DNA from: Sedimentisphaerales bacterium
GTDB lineage: Bacteria; Planctomycetota; Phycisphaerae; Sedimentisphaerales; Anaerohalosphaeraceae
Assembly: GCA_016930745.1 (NCBI GenBank)
Contig: JAFGGE010000121.1
Location: 1 to 34,539, forward strand
Length of the DNA stretch: 34,539 nucleotides
Reading direction: 5' to 3'
Shown here: one piece after another, positions 6,892-15,077 of the stretch
Position numbering within the stretch: the stretch's first letter is position 1
How the letters are laid out: each line of letters opens with the position of its first letter
Translations under genes and position numbers: made by a program
The notes under the pieces: model-generated
What the model was told of the DNA's origin: nothing
The model's input: the letters and a program-made list of their open reading frames with translations, nothing else
Database searches by the model: none

Positions 6892-8040
6892 TCAGGGTTT
6901 CTCCCGGATCAGTTTCGCAAGGTCGAACCGGTAATATTTCTGCTTCCAGGCCGGGGCCCCGTCTTTGCCGGCATTGGCGACATAGAGAATTCCATCCTGG
7001 GGCACCATTAAGACATCGTGCAGATTGGACTTCATGGCGACCGGGGCGTCCATGAGCCGAATCGCCGATTCCTGCGTGAATGTCCCGTATCCCTGGGCGA
7101 CCAACCGGGCCAGGTTCTGGTAACGGTCGCCGGCCGACATCAGCACGGTATTCTTGACCGGCATGGGAAGAAGCTCATGCCAGGCGCCCGGACGGATCAA
7201 TTCCATCGCTTCGGGAACCGCCTTCATCCCCACCGCCGAATCCGCTTTGGCGTCGGCGATGACATAGTAGTACTCGCAGGTCCGGGGATTATCCTGAAAG
7301 ACGTCAATCGCCTCCTGCAGCGAGCCTGCATCTTCCAAAACCATCCGCACCAGAAAGCTCATCGGGATTCCATCCCACTGGCCCACGCCTCCGCCTCCCA
7401 TCTCTCCGATGCTTACCTGTGCCGTATTCATCCCGGTGACCGAACCGATGAAGCCCGCGTAGGAAACGTTCACAAAAGGAATCTTCCCTTCGGGTTCCTG
7501 AATGATCAGAACGGCGTGTTCCTGCAGCCGCATATCGATTCCGTAATCCAGAACCCTCCCATGGTATAATTTTTTTTCCGCGGTCGCCTCCGACAGCAGG
7601 GCGAATCCGCTGCAATGCATCAGTTCGGGAATCAGGTTCGTGCCGATCACCTGCACTTCCGTCAGTTGGGCTCCGTTGGCCAGGGCCTTCATTTCGCGAA
7701 CGAATCGTTCGGGCACCTGCTGTTGGAAACGCAGGGTCAGCATATTGGCGATCATCGCGCGGGAAAGCTTGATGCCCTGAAATTCCAAACCTTCCTCCTT
7801 GTCGCCCTGGAGCAGAAAACCGACATTTTCACGAATGGCCTCCCTGAGCAGCACACCATGTTGATATCCCATTTCCTCCGGGGTTCCTTTCAAGTGCAGC
7901 ACGCGATAACCGTCCACGGTTTCCAAATAACCCTTTCCCTCCTGGGCGATCAGTTTCCGGACGGGCTCGGCGGAACAGATCGACAAGAAAAGAAATATCG
8001 GGACGAAGGCAAGGAATACGACGGAGATTCTATTTTTCAT
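6892..8040 (-). CDS. C45-type acyltransferase/peptidase, secreted
   Basis: The 382-aa product begins MKNRISVVFLAFVPIFLFL, a signal peptide ending near CSA-EP. I preferred the ATG at 8040 over an in-frame upstream start because AGGAG precedes it and the signal peptide starts there. The domain matches the C45 autoproteolytic acyltransferase/hydrolase family, related to acyl-CoA:6-aminopenicillanate acyltransferase: GTPEEMGYQHG, then HCSGFAL with the likely nucleophile Cys143, then HGRVLDYGIDM. These enzymes self-cleave before the cysteine and hydrolyse or transfer acyl amide bonds. The substrate is unknown, and penicillin is unlikely to be the natural one. It has its own promoter at 8100-8127 and is monocistronic. 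Confidence 0.8.
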   Translation of the reverse strand: MKNRISVVFLAFVPIFLFLSICSAEPVRKLIAQEGKGYLETVDGYRVLHLKGTPEEMGYQHGVLLREAIRENVGFLLQGDKEEGLEFQGIKLSRAMIANMLTLRFQQQVPERFVREMKALANGAQLTEVQVIGTNLIPELMHCSGFALLSEATAEKKLYHGRVLDYGIDMRLQEHAVLIIQEPEGKIPFVNVSYAGFIGSVTGMNTAQVSIGEMGGGGVGQWDGIPMSFLVRMVLEDAGSLQEAIDVFQDNPRTCEYYYVIADAKADSAVGMKAVPEAMELIRPGAWHELLPMPVKNTVLMSAGDRYQNLARLVAQGYGTFTQESAIRLMDAPVAMKSNLHDVLMVPQDGILYVANAGKDGAPAWKQKYYRFDLAKLIREKP

Positions 8041-8099
8041 GCCGGTTCTCCTGTTCTTTGCGTACAGAATACAATAATGAAAAGGAACCCGTTGCATAC

Positions 8100-8127
8100 A
8101 TTATACGACTAACGACCAAAATCGCAA
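8100..8127 (-). promoter_or_regulatory. Sigma-70-type promoter of the C45 gene
   Basis: On the minus strand, TTGCGA (8127-8122) is followed after 16 bases by a perfect TATAAT (8105-8100). It sits 60 bases before the start codon at 8040 and downstream of the terminator of the preceding gene. Confidence 0.6.
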
Positions 8128-8145
8128 GAGAGGATAGCCAAACAA

Positions 8146-8174
8146 ACAGGCAGTGGTTTCAAACCACTGCCTGT
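8146..8174 (-). terminator. Hairpin terminator after the dockerin-like gene
   Basis: ACAGGCAGTGGTTT (8146-8159) pairs perfectly with AAACCACTGCCTGT (8161-8174), a 14-bp palindromic stem around one central base. Read on the minus strand it is followed by TTTGTTTGG. It lies 35 bases beyond the stop codon of the gene ending at 8209. Confidence 0.7.
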
Positions 8175-8208
8175 CGGACTTACTCTTGCTTGGAAAACCA
8201 AAGGACGA

Positions 8209-10176
8209 TTATTTGTACACAATCCGCCAGTACGCACGGATGTTGCTGCCGCGCAGATCCGGACTGACCGGCCCTTTGCCCCAGAAGTAGTCGTTGTATC
8301 CCCCCAAGACATTGCCCGGTCCGACCACGCCCATGACCACGGATTCCACCGAGCTGGGCTGCTCTTCCTTTTTGGCCTGGAACCAGGCGCAACGGATCGG
8401 CAGCGTAATCTTATTGAACAGGATCTGACGGCCCAGCGTGTAGTCGGCAAAACGCCCGCCGAAATGCGCCCAGTCATAGGCATTGGTCTGGAATCCGGTC
8501 AACAGGTGGAGTCCATCGAAAGACGGTCCCCAGCGGGTCCACCACTTCTTGCTGTCGTACGTGTCTCTGAGGACCTGGCAGGACAGCAGACACAGCCACT
8601 CCAGATCGTTGTTGCCCCAGGCGCCGGCGGCATCCGTATAGGTCAGGGTTCCGTCATCGATGTTGCTTTCAAACGTAAAGCCGCCGCCGTACCCGTGGCC
8701 GATATAGAAAACGATATCCGCGTTATCCACCCAGGTTGTGTCGGCGCCGGCCGGCGGCTGCTTGAAATCGTTTTCCCATGCCCCCGCCCCGGTCCAGTTG
8801 AATCGTTTAACCACACCGTCGGCCAGGAATCGATTGACAAAGCCGCCCTGATTGGCTGCTCCCAGGTCGGACACGGCCCGTTCCACACCGAAATCCCGAA
8901 CGCCTCCAGCCAGGATCGAAACGCCCCCGCTCTCCGGCGCTGTGGAAAGGAACAGAATCTGGACTGTCTCTGTGGCTTCTACCAGTACGCCGTTGTCGTC
9001 CGTGATCTGAACCGAGATGGTTTCAGGACCTGTCTGTTCTCGAGGAAAGGCATTGTATTCGACAGCGGATTGATCATCCGGGATTTCGCTCAGATCCGCC
9101 GAGGAGGAGATCCATTGGAAACGATAGGGTTTGGCCCCGCCGCTGACATCCGCCTGGGCCTGCACCAGATTGCCCTTGGCGGTAGCGGTCAGGATCACCT
9201 GAGGAACAAATCGCGGATCGCTGGTTGCCGGAATGAGCTTGCGGAGCTTGTTGGATTGCTGGCCTTCCGGACCGTACAGAATGCCTCCCATGTCAAAGTG
9301 CGGAATCAAGGCTTGTACATTCTTTTCCGACAGAGGAGGTGCATAATACACCAGTTTCATATCGCCTTCCGGAATAAATCGGCCCCCAGTGGCGGTAAAG
9401 GCACGCACAGCGCCCTGGTCCGGTGTCATGATATCGATCTCATCGGCGGGTTCAAAGGCCCGCGTTGCCAGACGCAATTGAGTTGCGTTGCCCTGCGGGT
9501 CCAGGCTGGCGTTGGCTTGTGCGCCGGGTCCAATCATCGGAATTCCGTTAAAAAACGTCTGAAAATTGATCTGGGTGTCCAGAAGAACTGCCGGCAGCAG
9601 AAGCTGACCCCGTAAATCGACTAATTCGAAAGTGGTGTGGCTGGTATCCGGGACCGAATCGCCCAATACGATGCCGGCTCGGTTCAGGCCGATCAGGATT
9701 TTTTCCAGGGCTTGCGGCCCTGGAACAGCCTGAATCTTTTGTACGGCGGGCAAATCCAGAGCCTCAAATTCCAGCTCGCCCCCCGGCTCTACTTCACTTT
9801 CTTTGATCAGTTCCCGAATCAGCACGTCATCCACTACAGGCACAGTAGGCACCTTCTGCAGATTGGCCGGATCGATAAACACCGCGGCTCCGTCATCCAG
9901 TAGAAGCTGATTGGGCGAAATGCCAAGGGCTTCCGCCAGTTTGGCAGCCTGATCTTCCGAGATGCCCGAAGTAAGCACTTTTAATACCGGCAATACGGGA
10001 GGAAGGGAGCAATCCTTCAGCCAGTACTGAGAGAGGATCGCCAGATCCTGCTGATCCACCTTGCAGTCGCCGTTTAGATCTCCCGGGCAATCGATGGGAC
10101 AATCGGCAGCCTCGATGGGTACTCCTGCTAAGAAGAAGGAAAATAGAACCATTAAAAATCCGATTTGCGTTTTCAT
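8209..10176 (-). CDS. Secreted dockerin-like protein with C-terminal DUF6345-like domain
   Basis: The 655-aa product starts MKTQIGFLMVLFSFFLAGVP, a signal peptide; AAAGGGGA precedes this ATG at 10176, so I prefer it to an upstream in-frame start. Residues 28-57 form a dockerin-like segment (CPGDLNGDCKVDQQDLAIL) typical of planctomycete surface proteins. The middle (about 60-430) includes a segment resembling an Ig/PKD fold (QADVSGGAKPYRFQW). The last 230 residues contain VFYIGHGYGGGF (His494-Gly495) and LCLLSCQVL (Cys533), with many Trp residues, resembling DUF6345. A hydrophobic strand ending HG and another ending SC is the layout of clan CD cysteine peptidases; the assignment is inference. 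A terminator follows at 8146-8174. Confidence 0.8.
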   Translation of the reverse strand: MKTQIGFLMVLFSFFLAGVPIEAADCPIDCPGDLNGDCKVDQQDLAILSQYWLKDCSLPPVLPVLKVLTSGISEDQAAKLAEALGISPNQLLLDDGAAVFIDPANLQKVPTVPVVDDVLIRELIKESEVEPGGELEFEALDLPAVQKIQAVPGPQALEKILIGLNRAGIVLGDSVPDTSHTTFELVDLRGQLLLPAVLLDTQINFQTFFNGIPMIGPGAQANASLDPQGNATQLRLATRAFEPADEIDIMTPDQGAVRAFTATGGRFIPEGDMKLVYYAPPLSEKNVQALIPHFDMGGILYGPEGQQSNKLRKLIPATSDPRFVPQVILTATAKGNLVQAQADVSGGAKPYRFQWISSSADLSEIPDDQSAVEYNAFPREQTGPETISVQITDDNGVLVEATETVQILFLSTAPESGGVSILAGGVRDFGVERAVSDLGAANQGGFVNRFLADGVVKRFNWTGAGAWENDFKQPPAGADTTWVDNADIVFYIGHGYGGGFTFESNIDDGTLTYTDAAGAWGNNDLEWLCLLSCQVLRDTYDSKKWWTRWGPSFDGLHLLTGFQTNAYDWAHFGGRFADYTLGRQILFNKITLPIRCAWFQAKKEEQPSSVESVVMGVVGPGNVLGGYNDYFWGKGPVSPDLRGSNIRAYWRIVYK

Positions 10177-10198
10177 CTTTTTCCCCTTTCCCTGTGTG

Positions 10199-10226
10199 TT
10201 TTTAAAACCGGCCTGCATCGATGCAA
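10199..10226 (-). promoter_or_regulatory. Promoter candidate for the dockerin-like gene
   Basis: On the minus strand TTGCAT (10226-10221) and TAAAAA (10204-10199) are 16 bases apart and 23 bases before the start at 10176. The -35 box lies in a 12-bp palindrome, TGCATCGATGCA (10214-10225), that could be an operator. Consensus matches are only moderate. Confidence 0.3.
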
Positions 10227-10380
10227 GCCCAATGGACCAAAATACGCCAATGGAAAGTGCGTGTTTCGGCAAAAAAGTTTTTTGTGATTTTTTTTTGGGG
10301 GGGGGATTCGGGGGGGAAAGGATTCCTTATAAATCCGCTTGCCTTCTTTTTTCACCTGGATATAATGCCTTCCTTGACTT

Positions 10381-10464
10381 GCCCAGGTGGCGGAATTGGC
10401 AGACGCGCTAGCTTGAGGGGCTAGTGGGGGCAACCTCGTGCTGGTTCAAATCCAGTCCTGGGCA
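10381..10464 (+). tRNA. tRNA-Leu (GAG)
   Basis: The acceptor stem pairs GCCCAGG (10381-10387) with CCTGGGC (10457-10463), with discriminator A at 10464. The anticodon arm CTAGC-TTGAGGG-GCTAG gives anticodon GAG at 10415-10417. A long variable arm is present, as expected for leucine tRNA. The T loop is TTCAAAT. CCA is not encoded. Confidence 0.96.
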
Positions 10465-10781
10465 GTCTTTCCTCAGTATTTTCCCCCATGTTTTATCAGT
10501 ATTTTTCCCTATCGACGGAATCAATGAAGTAAGGATTGCTAGAAAAAAGTTTCGTTACCAGAACGGATGAGGGCAAACAATCCTGATAAGGGTAGCGAAA
10601 AGCATCGAAAAAGCATCTTTGCAGTTGATTGTAACGATTGCGCAACTTTTTGGATTTTGTTGTAATAACTCATTCGATCATACGTCTTGGAATAGAGAGG
10701 CGGCAAGGATCCCGCCCGAATTATAAGAGATTGAAAATTTGATACTGCAACTTGGATTGACTGGTAGAAAGGGGAAAAACC
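10465..10781. other. Intergenic region without a recognisable gene
   Basis: These 317 bases are A/T-richer than their surroundings. I see no coding sequence. A possible promoter for the following gene is TTGCGC (10638-10643), a 17-base spacer and TGTAAT (10661-10666); the -10 is five of six, the -35 only three of six. Confidence 0.35.
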
Positions 10782-11021
10782 ATGAATAAGCTGGAATGCT
10801 ACAAATGCGGGAATACATTTGATGTTCCCTATGAGTATGCCGGACATAATGTTGTTTGTCGCCAATGCGATACGCTCAATCCCGTTCCGGCCGGCGACGG
10901 CAAAGCGGATTCATGGTTCGACGCCCTGCGGCAGAACGCCGATGCGTTCGAAAATAATTTCGACCGGCTTTTTCAGGCATTGCTGGAATACGAGCGTAAA
11001 GCGCCCGCCATGCAGACATAA
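10782..11021 (+). CDS. Small zinc-ribbon protein
   Basis: This 79-aa soluble protein starts at ATG 10782 behind AGAAAGGGG. It begins MNKLECYKCGNTFDVPYEYAG and continues with VVCRQCDTLNPVP: two CxxC pairs about 20 residues apart, forming a zinc ribbon. The rest (about residues 42-79) looks helical (FDALRQNADAFENNFDRLF) and charged. Its function is unknown; nucleic-acid or protein binding would be usual for such ribbons. It is a single gene followed by a terminator hairpin at 11093-11125. Confidence 0.7.
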   Translation: MNKLECYKCGNTFDVPYEYAGHNVVCRQCDTLNPVPAGDGKADSWFDALRQNADAFENNFDRLFQALLEYERKAPAMQT

Positions 11022-11092
11022 AACTGCCATTGACGGATCGATGACACGCGGAAAACCAGTACAGGACAGGTAAAATCATTCCTCCTCCGGGT

Positions 11093-11125
11093 AAGACCGG
11101 CATTCTACATTGGAATGTCGGTTTT
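11093..11125. terminator. Bidirectional terminator hairpin
   Basis: ACCGGCATTC (11096-11105) pairs with GAATGTCGGT (11113-11122) with one G-T pair, extended by AAG/TTT on the outside and followed by TTTTGCTTT. It lies between two convergent genes, ending at 11021 (plus) and 11138 (minus), and could serve both. Confidence 0.65.
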
Positions 11126-11137
11126 GCTTTCGTACTA

Positions 11138-11611
11138 TCAGGATTGTTCCCGTCGGAGAGATTCTTCGTATCGGGTCATGATCGTCTGGTAGATTTGCGC
11201 ATCCAGCATGAGGGCGTCGGGATGCGCCTCCCGATATTGCTCAATCGCCCGCCAATCCTCCTGATCGATCCTGCCGTCGGCCAGGATATCCAGGATCGCC
11301 GTCTCGCACTCGATATCCTTTTTTCTCTTTTCGATCAGCCGCTTCAGTGTGTCTTCTGTGCACTCCTGGCCCGTCGGTTTGGGCATGGGAGCGACGAAAA
11401 TTTCCACATTTCCGACAACCAGATCCAGAATCCGCACATCCTCGGTCAATTCAAACAAGGCCCGCCAGACGCAGATTGGTATATTTTTCCTTCGTCCGCC
11501 GGTATATTCGTACATGGTCGAATCGGCCATGCCCACCCGGTCCGCCAGCGCCGAAACCGAGATATTGTGCTTTTTCAGCAGATCCTGCACCAGCAGGTAC
11601 TCATCCTGCAT
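11138..11611 (-). CDS. Phage CII-like (CP76 family) helix-turn-helix protein
   Basis: The 157-aa protein starts at ATG 11611 with AAAGGA upstream. Residues about 1-60 form a helix-turn-helix: LLKKHNISVSALADRVGM, then STMYEYTGGRRKNIPICVW. The following LFELTEDVRILDLVV and VEIFVAPMPKP resemble the phage regulatory protein CII/CP76 family, where this block follows the HTH. The C-terminal half is charged and helical. It probably binds DNA. No other phage genes are present; such regulators are also found singly in planctomycete chromosomes. Its neighbour in the other direction is an ECF sigma factor gene transcribed divergently. Confidence 0.65.
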   Translation of the reverse strand: MQDEYLLVQDLLKKHNISVSALADRVGMADSTMYEYTGGRRKNIPICVWRALFELTEDVRILDLVVGNVEIFVAPMPKPTGQECTEDTLKRLIEKRKKDIECETAILDILADGRIDQEDWRAIEQYREAHPDALMLDAQIYQTIMTRYEESLRREQS

Positions 11612-11891
11612 AATCCCGTCCTTTCCCTTCCATACAGAGCCAGAAAAACAGTCGCGTAATTATGTACCGTCCAGATGAATAACCGCCTATCCTGAAACGT
11701 GTTCGCTGATGGTGCGATGACGAAAATGTACTCCAAGTGATACCTGCGGTCAACCGTGAAAACCGGCAAACCGCCCGGACAAAAGCAAAAAGGCGCAAAC
11801 CGTCATCCGATCGTAACAAAACGGTCACAATCATTGGCACAATAGGAACAGGCGACTTGGATCGGCAGCGAAAACGAAGGGAGACTGAGGA

Positions 11892-12542
11892 ATGGTTACG
11901 CAATGCAGATCACAGGAAAAACAGAGCACAACAAGTAAGAGGCGCAAGGAGGAACGTAGGATCGGAGAGGCCGACGAATCGCTTGTCATGCTGGTGACAC
12001 GGGCCCAGGAGGGAGACCGCACCTGTATCGAAGAGCTGACACTCCGCGTACAGCCACGGCTTCGTTCCTTTTTCATGCGGCATCTGCCCGATCCGGAACT
12101 GGCCGAGGAACTGTTGCAGGAAACCCTGTTGCGGATGCTGCAATCGCTGTCTCGTCTGAGAGATGTCAAGGTCTTCTGGCCGTGGCTGTATCGCATTGCG
12201 CACAATCAGATCCGCAATCACTTTCGCGATCGCAGCCGGCATGCGACCGTATGGTTTTCCGGGATGGAGCCAAACCATCTGGATGGACTGCTCCATGATG
12301 ACTCGCACAATGCAGGACGATCGTTGCTCAAGCGGGAGCTAAAAGAGCAGCTTTGTAAGGCCGTCACGCAACTCAAGAAACTTCCCCGGGCCATCGTGTC
12401 GATGCGTTATTATGAAGACCTGTCCTATGCCCAGATCAGTGACCGGCTTGGCTGTACGGAAATCAATGCGCGAGCCAGCTTTTCCCGCGCCAAAAAAGTG
12501 CTCCGCCGGCAACTGAAACTGCAGGGCGTTTCAGGCATGTAA
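11892..12542 (+). CDS. ECF-type RNA polymerase sigma factor (first copy)
   Basis: The 216-aa product has an extended basic N-terminus (about 30 aa). Sigma region 2 spans residues 33-117, with the typical LPDPELAEELLQETLLRML and FWPWLYRIAHNQIRNHFRD. Region 4 spans about 150-205, with LPRAIVSMRYYEDLSYAQI followed by the DNA-reading helix. It directs RNA polymerase to specific promoters. The ATG at 11892 has GAAGGGAG nearby. No anti-sigma gene follows. The next gene converges from the minus strand with only 9 bases between stops; that membrane protein could be a functional partner but is not co-transcribed. Confidence 0.92.
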   Translation: MVTQCRSQEKQSTTSKRRKEERRIGEADESLVMLVTRAQEGDRTCIEELTLRVQPRLRSFFMRHLPDPELAEELLQETLLRMLQSLSRLRDVKVFWPWLYRIAHNQIRNHFRDRSRHATVWFSGMEPNHLDGLLHDDSHNAGRSLLKRELKEQLCKAVTQLKKLPRAIVSMRYYEDLSYAQISDRLGCTEINARASFSRAKKVLRRQLKLQGVSGM

Positions 12543-12551
12543 AATTGACTA

Positions 12552-13241
12552 TCATGCCGCCAGGCCGGTGCTTCGCTTACGCAGCCACAGCATTAGCACA
12601 ATCATAGCGATATAACATAGGACCGTCAGGCCAATGGACAGATAATTCATAACCATAAGCATCTGACCGTATTGCGACGGGCCCATGAACCTCGCTGCCA
12701 GGGCGGGCGAGAGCATCCGCGTGGCGAACAGGACCGGCAGAAACGCGATCAGGCCGATTAACAATCCGCGCGTCAGGTTATCCGCCGTCGAACCCGAACG
12801 TACAGCAAGGCAGGCCCACAACACAAATCCCAGCCCAGCCAGGATCACAACCGCTTTGAAGGCTGTGGCGACGAATCCAATCGCTTTGGGATTGGCGCCG
12901 GCATACGCCCCCAGCGTGGCAAAAACGGTTGATACCCCGCCTGCCAGGGCACTCATGGCTGCAAAAGCCAGCACGCCGACGATCATCCAGAAGAAACGAT
13001 GCGACCAGATCAGGCCGCTGTTGACCTTGTCGTACTCGGCCGTAAGGTCCCGCTTCTCTCCCAGTCGGTGGCTGGCCACCAGGAAGGCCTCCTCTTCACT
13101 GAGCGGAAGCGTTTGAAGCTCCTCCATTTTTTCGCGAACATGGGCTTCCAGTTCATCCAGATTAGCGGCGGTAAACCGACCGGTTTCGGCCAGTCCGTTA
13201 CGCCATTCGGCAATCCTGCGATCCACGATAAACATAGCCAA
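12552..13241 (-). CDS. Membrane protein with permease-prefix-like N-terminal domain
   Basis: The 229-aa protein starts at ATG 13241 (GGGGAG 8 bases upstream). Residues 1-75 are soluble and helical (LDELEAHVREKMEELQTL, then LSEEEAFLVASHRLGE), resembling the permease prefix domain 1 module. About four hydrophobic segments follow (near 82-105, 120-145, 155-175 and 198-222), ending WLRKRSTGLAA. The prefix module is usually found ahead of ABC-type permeases or alone with small membrane domains; its role is unknown. The gene converges on the ECF sigma factor. Confidence 0.65.
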   Translation of the reverse strand: MAMFIVDRRIAEWRNGLAETGRFTAANLDELEAHVREKMEELQTLPLSEEEAFLVASHRLGEKRDLTAEYDKVNSGLIWSHRFFWMIVGVLAFAAMSALAGGVSTVFATLGAYAGANPKAIGFVATAFKAVVILAGLGFVLWACLAVRSGSTADNLTRGLLIGLIAFLPVLFATRMLSPALAARFMGPSQYGQMLMVMNYLSIGLTVLCYIAMIVLMLWLRKRSTGLAA

Positions 13242-13370
13242 GACTCCCCAATCCTTTTTTTGAAGAAACTTTTATATGAGGCTAAAATTATACCGAAAAA
13301 AGAGTAATAGACAAAGTGTATCCTTACAATTATTGGATCGCCTCGGAGAAATAAAAGACTGCCGTTTGGA

Positions 13371-14006
13371 ATGTACCTCTCTGAAAGGGACGCTGTTTTG
13401 GATAACATAGAATATGAGGTAGTCGATTCCTTTCCTCGTCTTGGATGGGTCGCATCGGTGGCCCCAGATAATCAGGTTCGTGTCTTATGCGGTTCGGATG
13501 TGGAGCGTTGCCCCGAATGGATGGTGGAAGGAATTTGGGATGGGGAATATACGAAAGGGGATTTTCATAAAACCGGCCATTTTTTTGGAACCGGTCTGCG
13601 CATCGAGGAGGGCAAAGTCTTTTTCCGGACTTCTTGTTCGAATCAGGCCAGACTCTTGTTTTACCGAACCGCCGGGTGCATATGGGTTTCCAACAGCCTT
13701 GTGCTTCTGTCGGCGATTACCGGAGCCGAACTGGATGAAGCACACGACTACCATCGGGAATTCACAAGCATCCTGAGCGGCGTCAAGACATACGACAGAA
13801 CATTTAGAGTAATTCACCCGCGCATTGAGAATTTTACCAGGTCTTTTATGAAACGATCCGGGTGGAAAACGGGGAGATTTCCTTCCATATTCCGACAACG
13901 GAAACCAGATTTCGAACGTATCAGGATTATATGGGAACGCTGGAACGCATTCTGCAGCGGATGGCCGACAATCTTTCGGATCCCCAAAGACGATGTCCTG
14001 GCGTGA
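13371..14006 (+). CDS. Asparagine-synthase-like protein, N-terminal part (frameshifted)
   Basis: The frame from ATG 13371 encodes the N-terminal half of an asparagine-synthase-like protein through about PRIENF (near 13835). The remaining codons up to the stop at 14006 are out of the true frame and look random. The half contains LLFYRTAGCIWVSNSLVLL, a typical strand pattern of the glutaminase-like fold. The Cys2 needed for ammonia release is absent: the start is MYLSERDAV. So this domain is probably degenerate and the full protein would not use glutamine. Continuity with the next frame is argued in that entry. The start codon has no clear ribosome site. Confidence 0.6.
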   Translation: MYLSERDAVLDNIEYEVVDSFPRLGWVASVAPDNQVRVLCGSDVERCPEWMVEGIWDGEYTKGDFHKTGHFFGTGLRIEEGKVFFRTSCSNQARLLFYRTAGCIWVSNSLVLLSAITGAELDEAHDYHREFTSILSGVKTYDRTFRVIHPRIENFTRSFMKRSGWKTGRFPSIFRQRKPDFERIRIIWERWNAFCSGWPTIFRIPKDDVLA

Positions 14007-14968
14007 TGTACGGCACCTTATCTTCCGGATTCGACTCGACCGCCGTGGCGTGCCTTATTAAGAAAGTGGGCGTAAAGGAGGTCTTTGTCAGCAAAAAGTC
14101 GAACTCATTTCTCCCTGGATTTACCCGGAGAGGTGGCGACGACGGGTCCCCAGTAGCGGCCGCATTGAACCTGGAAGCCCGACAGGTCAATACCGGCAGT
14201 GCGATCGTGGATGAAGACGAGATCTATCTGCTGGCCAAAGGAGTACGTAAACAAGACAGTCGAACCGTAAACGAAATCATGTTGTTCGATATATTCAAAT
14301 ACATTAAAAAAAATCATGCCGGTAAGCTGACAATTCTTTGCAATGGTTATCATGGTGATACAGTCTGGGGCGTTGATGTGCCGTCGGAGTGTTTAACGGA
14401 CCAGGTGATCCGGCAAAGCCTGTGCGGAATGAGCCTTATGGAATATCGCCTCGTATGTGGATTTGTAAGCGCGCCAATTCCCTTTCTCCTGGCGGACAAA
14501 ATTAGGGATATCCATGCCATTACCATGTCCGAGGAGATGAAGCCTTGGCGAACAGGCAAAGAATACGACCGTCCGATCGCCCGACGCATTGCCGATTCAA
14601 TGAATGTGCCTCGGCATTTGTACGGCATCCATAAAAAGGCGATTGTAAGCGTCTATCGTTACCCGCGAAATCCGGCGTTGCGGGAAGAGTTTTTTCGATA
14701 CCTCTGTCGGAAATACGAAATTTCGCGCGGTAAAATACGCGCGTATAATATTTTTAACGGGATCGGCTCTGTCTTGCTGCGAACCGGACAGTTTTTCGGA
14801 ATGAAATTGGCGGATTCGTCGAAAATAATCTTTTTCCGTGAAATTCTGATGCCGTATCGAATGTGGTTATGGGCAACAGAGACATTGACGGCGAAATACT
14901 ACGATATCGAATCCGTGGCCCTGTTTCGTAAGGAAATCCTGGGAGACGGTAATCGAGAGGCCTGTTGA
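13862..14968 (+). CDS. Asparagine-synthase-like protein, C-terminal ATP-pyrophosphatase part
   Basis: This frame holds the synthetase domain. The PP-loop is LSSGFDSTAVACL, a variant of SGGxDS that binds ATP, and GYHGDTVWGVD lies where the GxGGDE-type motif is expected. Reading this frame upstream of 13862 gives YQVFYETIRVENGEISF, a smooth continuation of the preceding frame. A single missing base in the T-run at 13832-13835 would rejoin both into a protein of about 532 aa. The GTG at 13862 is therefore unlikely to be a real start. Members of this family make asparagine or amidate or cyclise other carboxylates; the partner is unknown. No polysaccharide or peptide biosynthetic genes flank it. 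Confidence 0.7.
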   Translation: MENGEISFHIPTTETRFRTYQDYMGTLERILQRMADNLSDPQRRCPGVMYGTLSSGFDSTAVACLIKKVGVKEVFVSKKSNSFLPGFTRRGGDDGSPVAAALNLEARQVNTGSAIVDEDEIYLLAKGVRKQDSRTVNEIMLFDIFKYIKKNHAGKLTILCNGYHGDTVWGVDVPSECLTDQVIRQSLCGMSLMEYRLVCGFVSAPIPFLLADKIRDIHAITMSEEMKPWRTGKEYDRPIARRIADSMNVPRHLYGIHKKAIVSVYRYPRNPALREEFFRYLCRKYEISRGKIRAYNIFNGIGSVLLRTGQFFGMKLADSSKIIFFREILMPYRMWLWATETLTAKYYDIESVALFRKEILGDGNREAC

Positions 14969-15077
14969 TGGAAGCGCAAAGAGCAAAAAGAGAAACAAAA
15001 TTGAACGCATAATTCTATTCGGGCATATCGGCTTCTTTGCGGTTTTTATAACCAATCCATCTTTCAATCGCCCACTT

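Noticed and set aside
8464..9615. A 383-codon plus-strand open frame
   Set aside because: It is antisense to the dockerin-like protein, whose signal peptide, dockerin and conserved motifs show the minus strand to be the real one.
14968..15010. A 14-codon open frame starting inside the stop of the asparagine-synthase-like gene
   Set aside because: It is very short and Lys/Arg-rich with no ribosome site of its own; chance is more likely.
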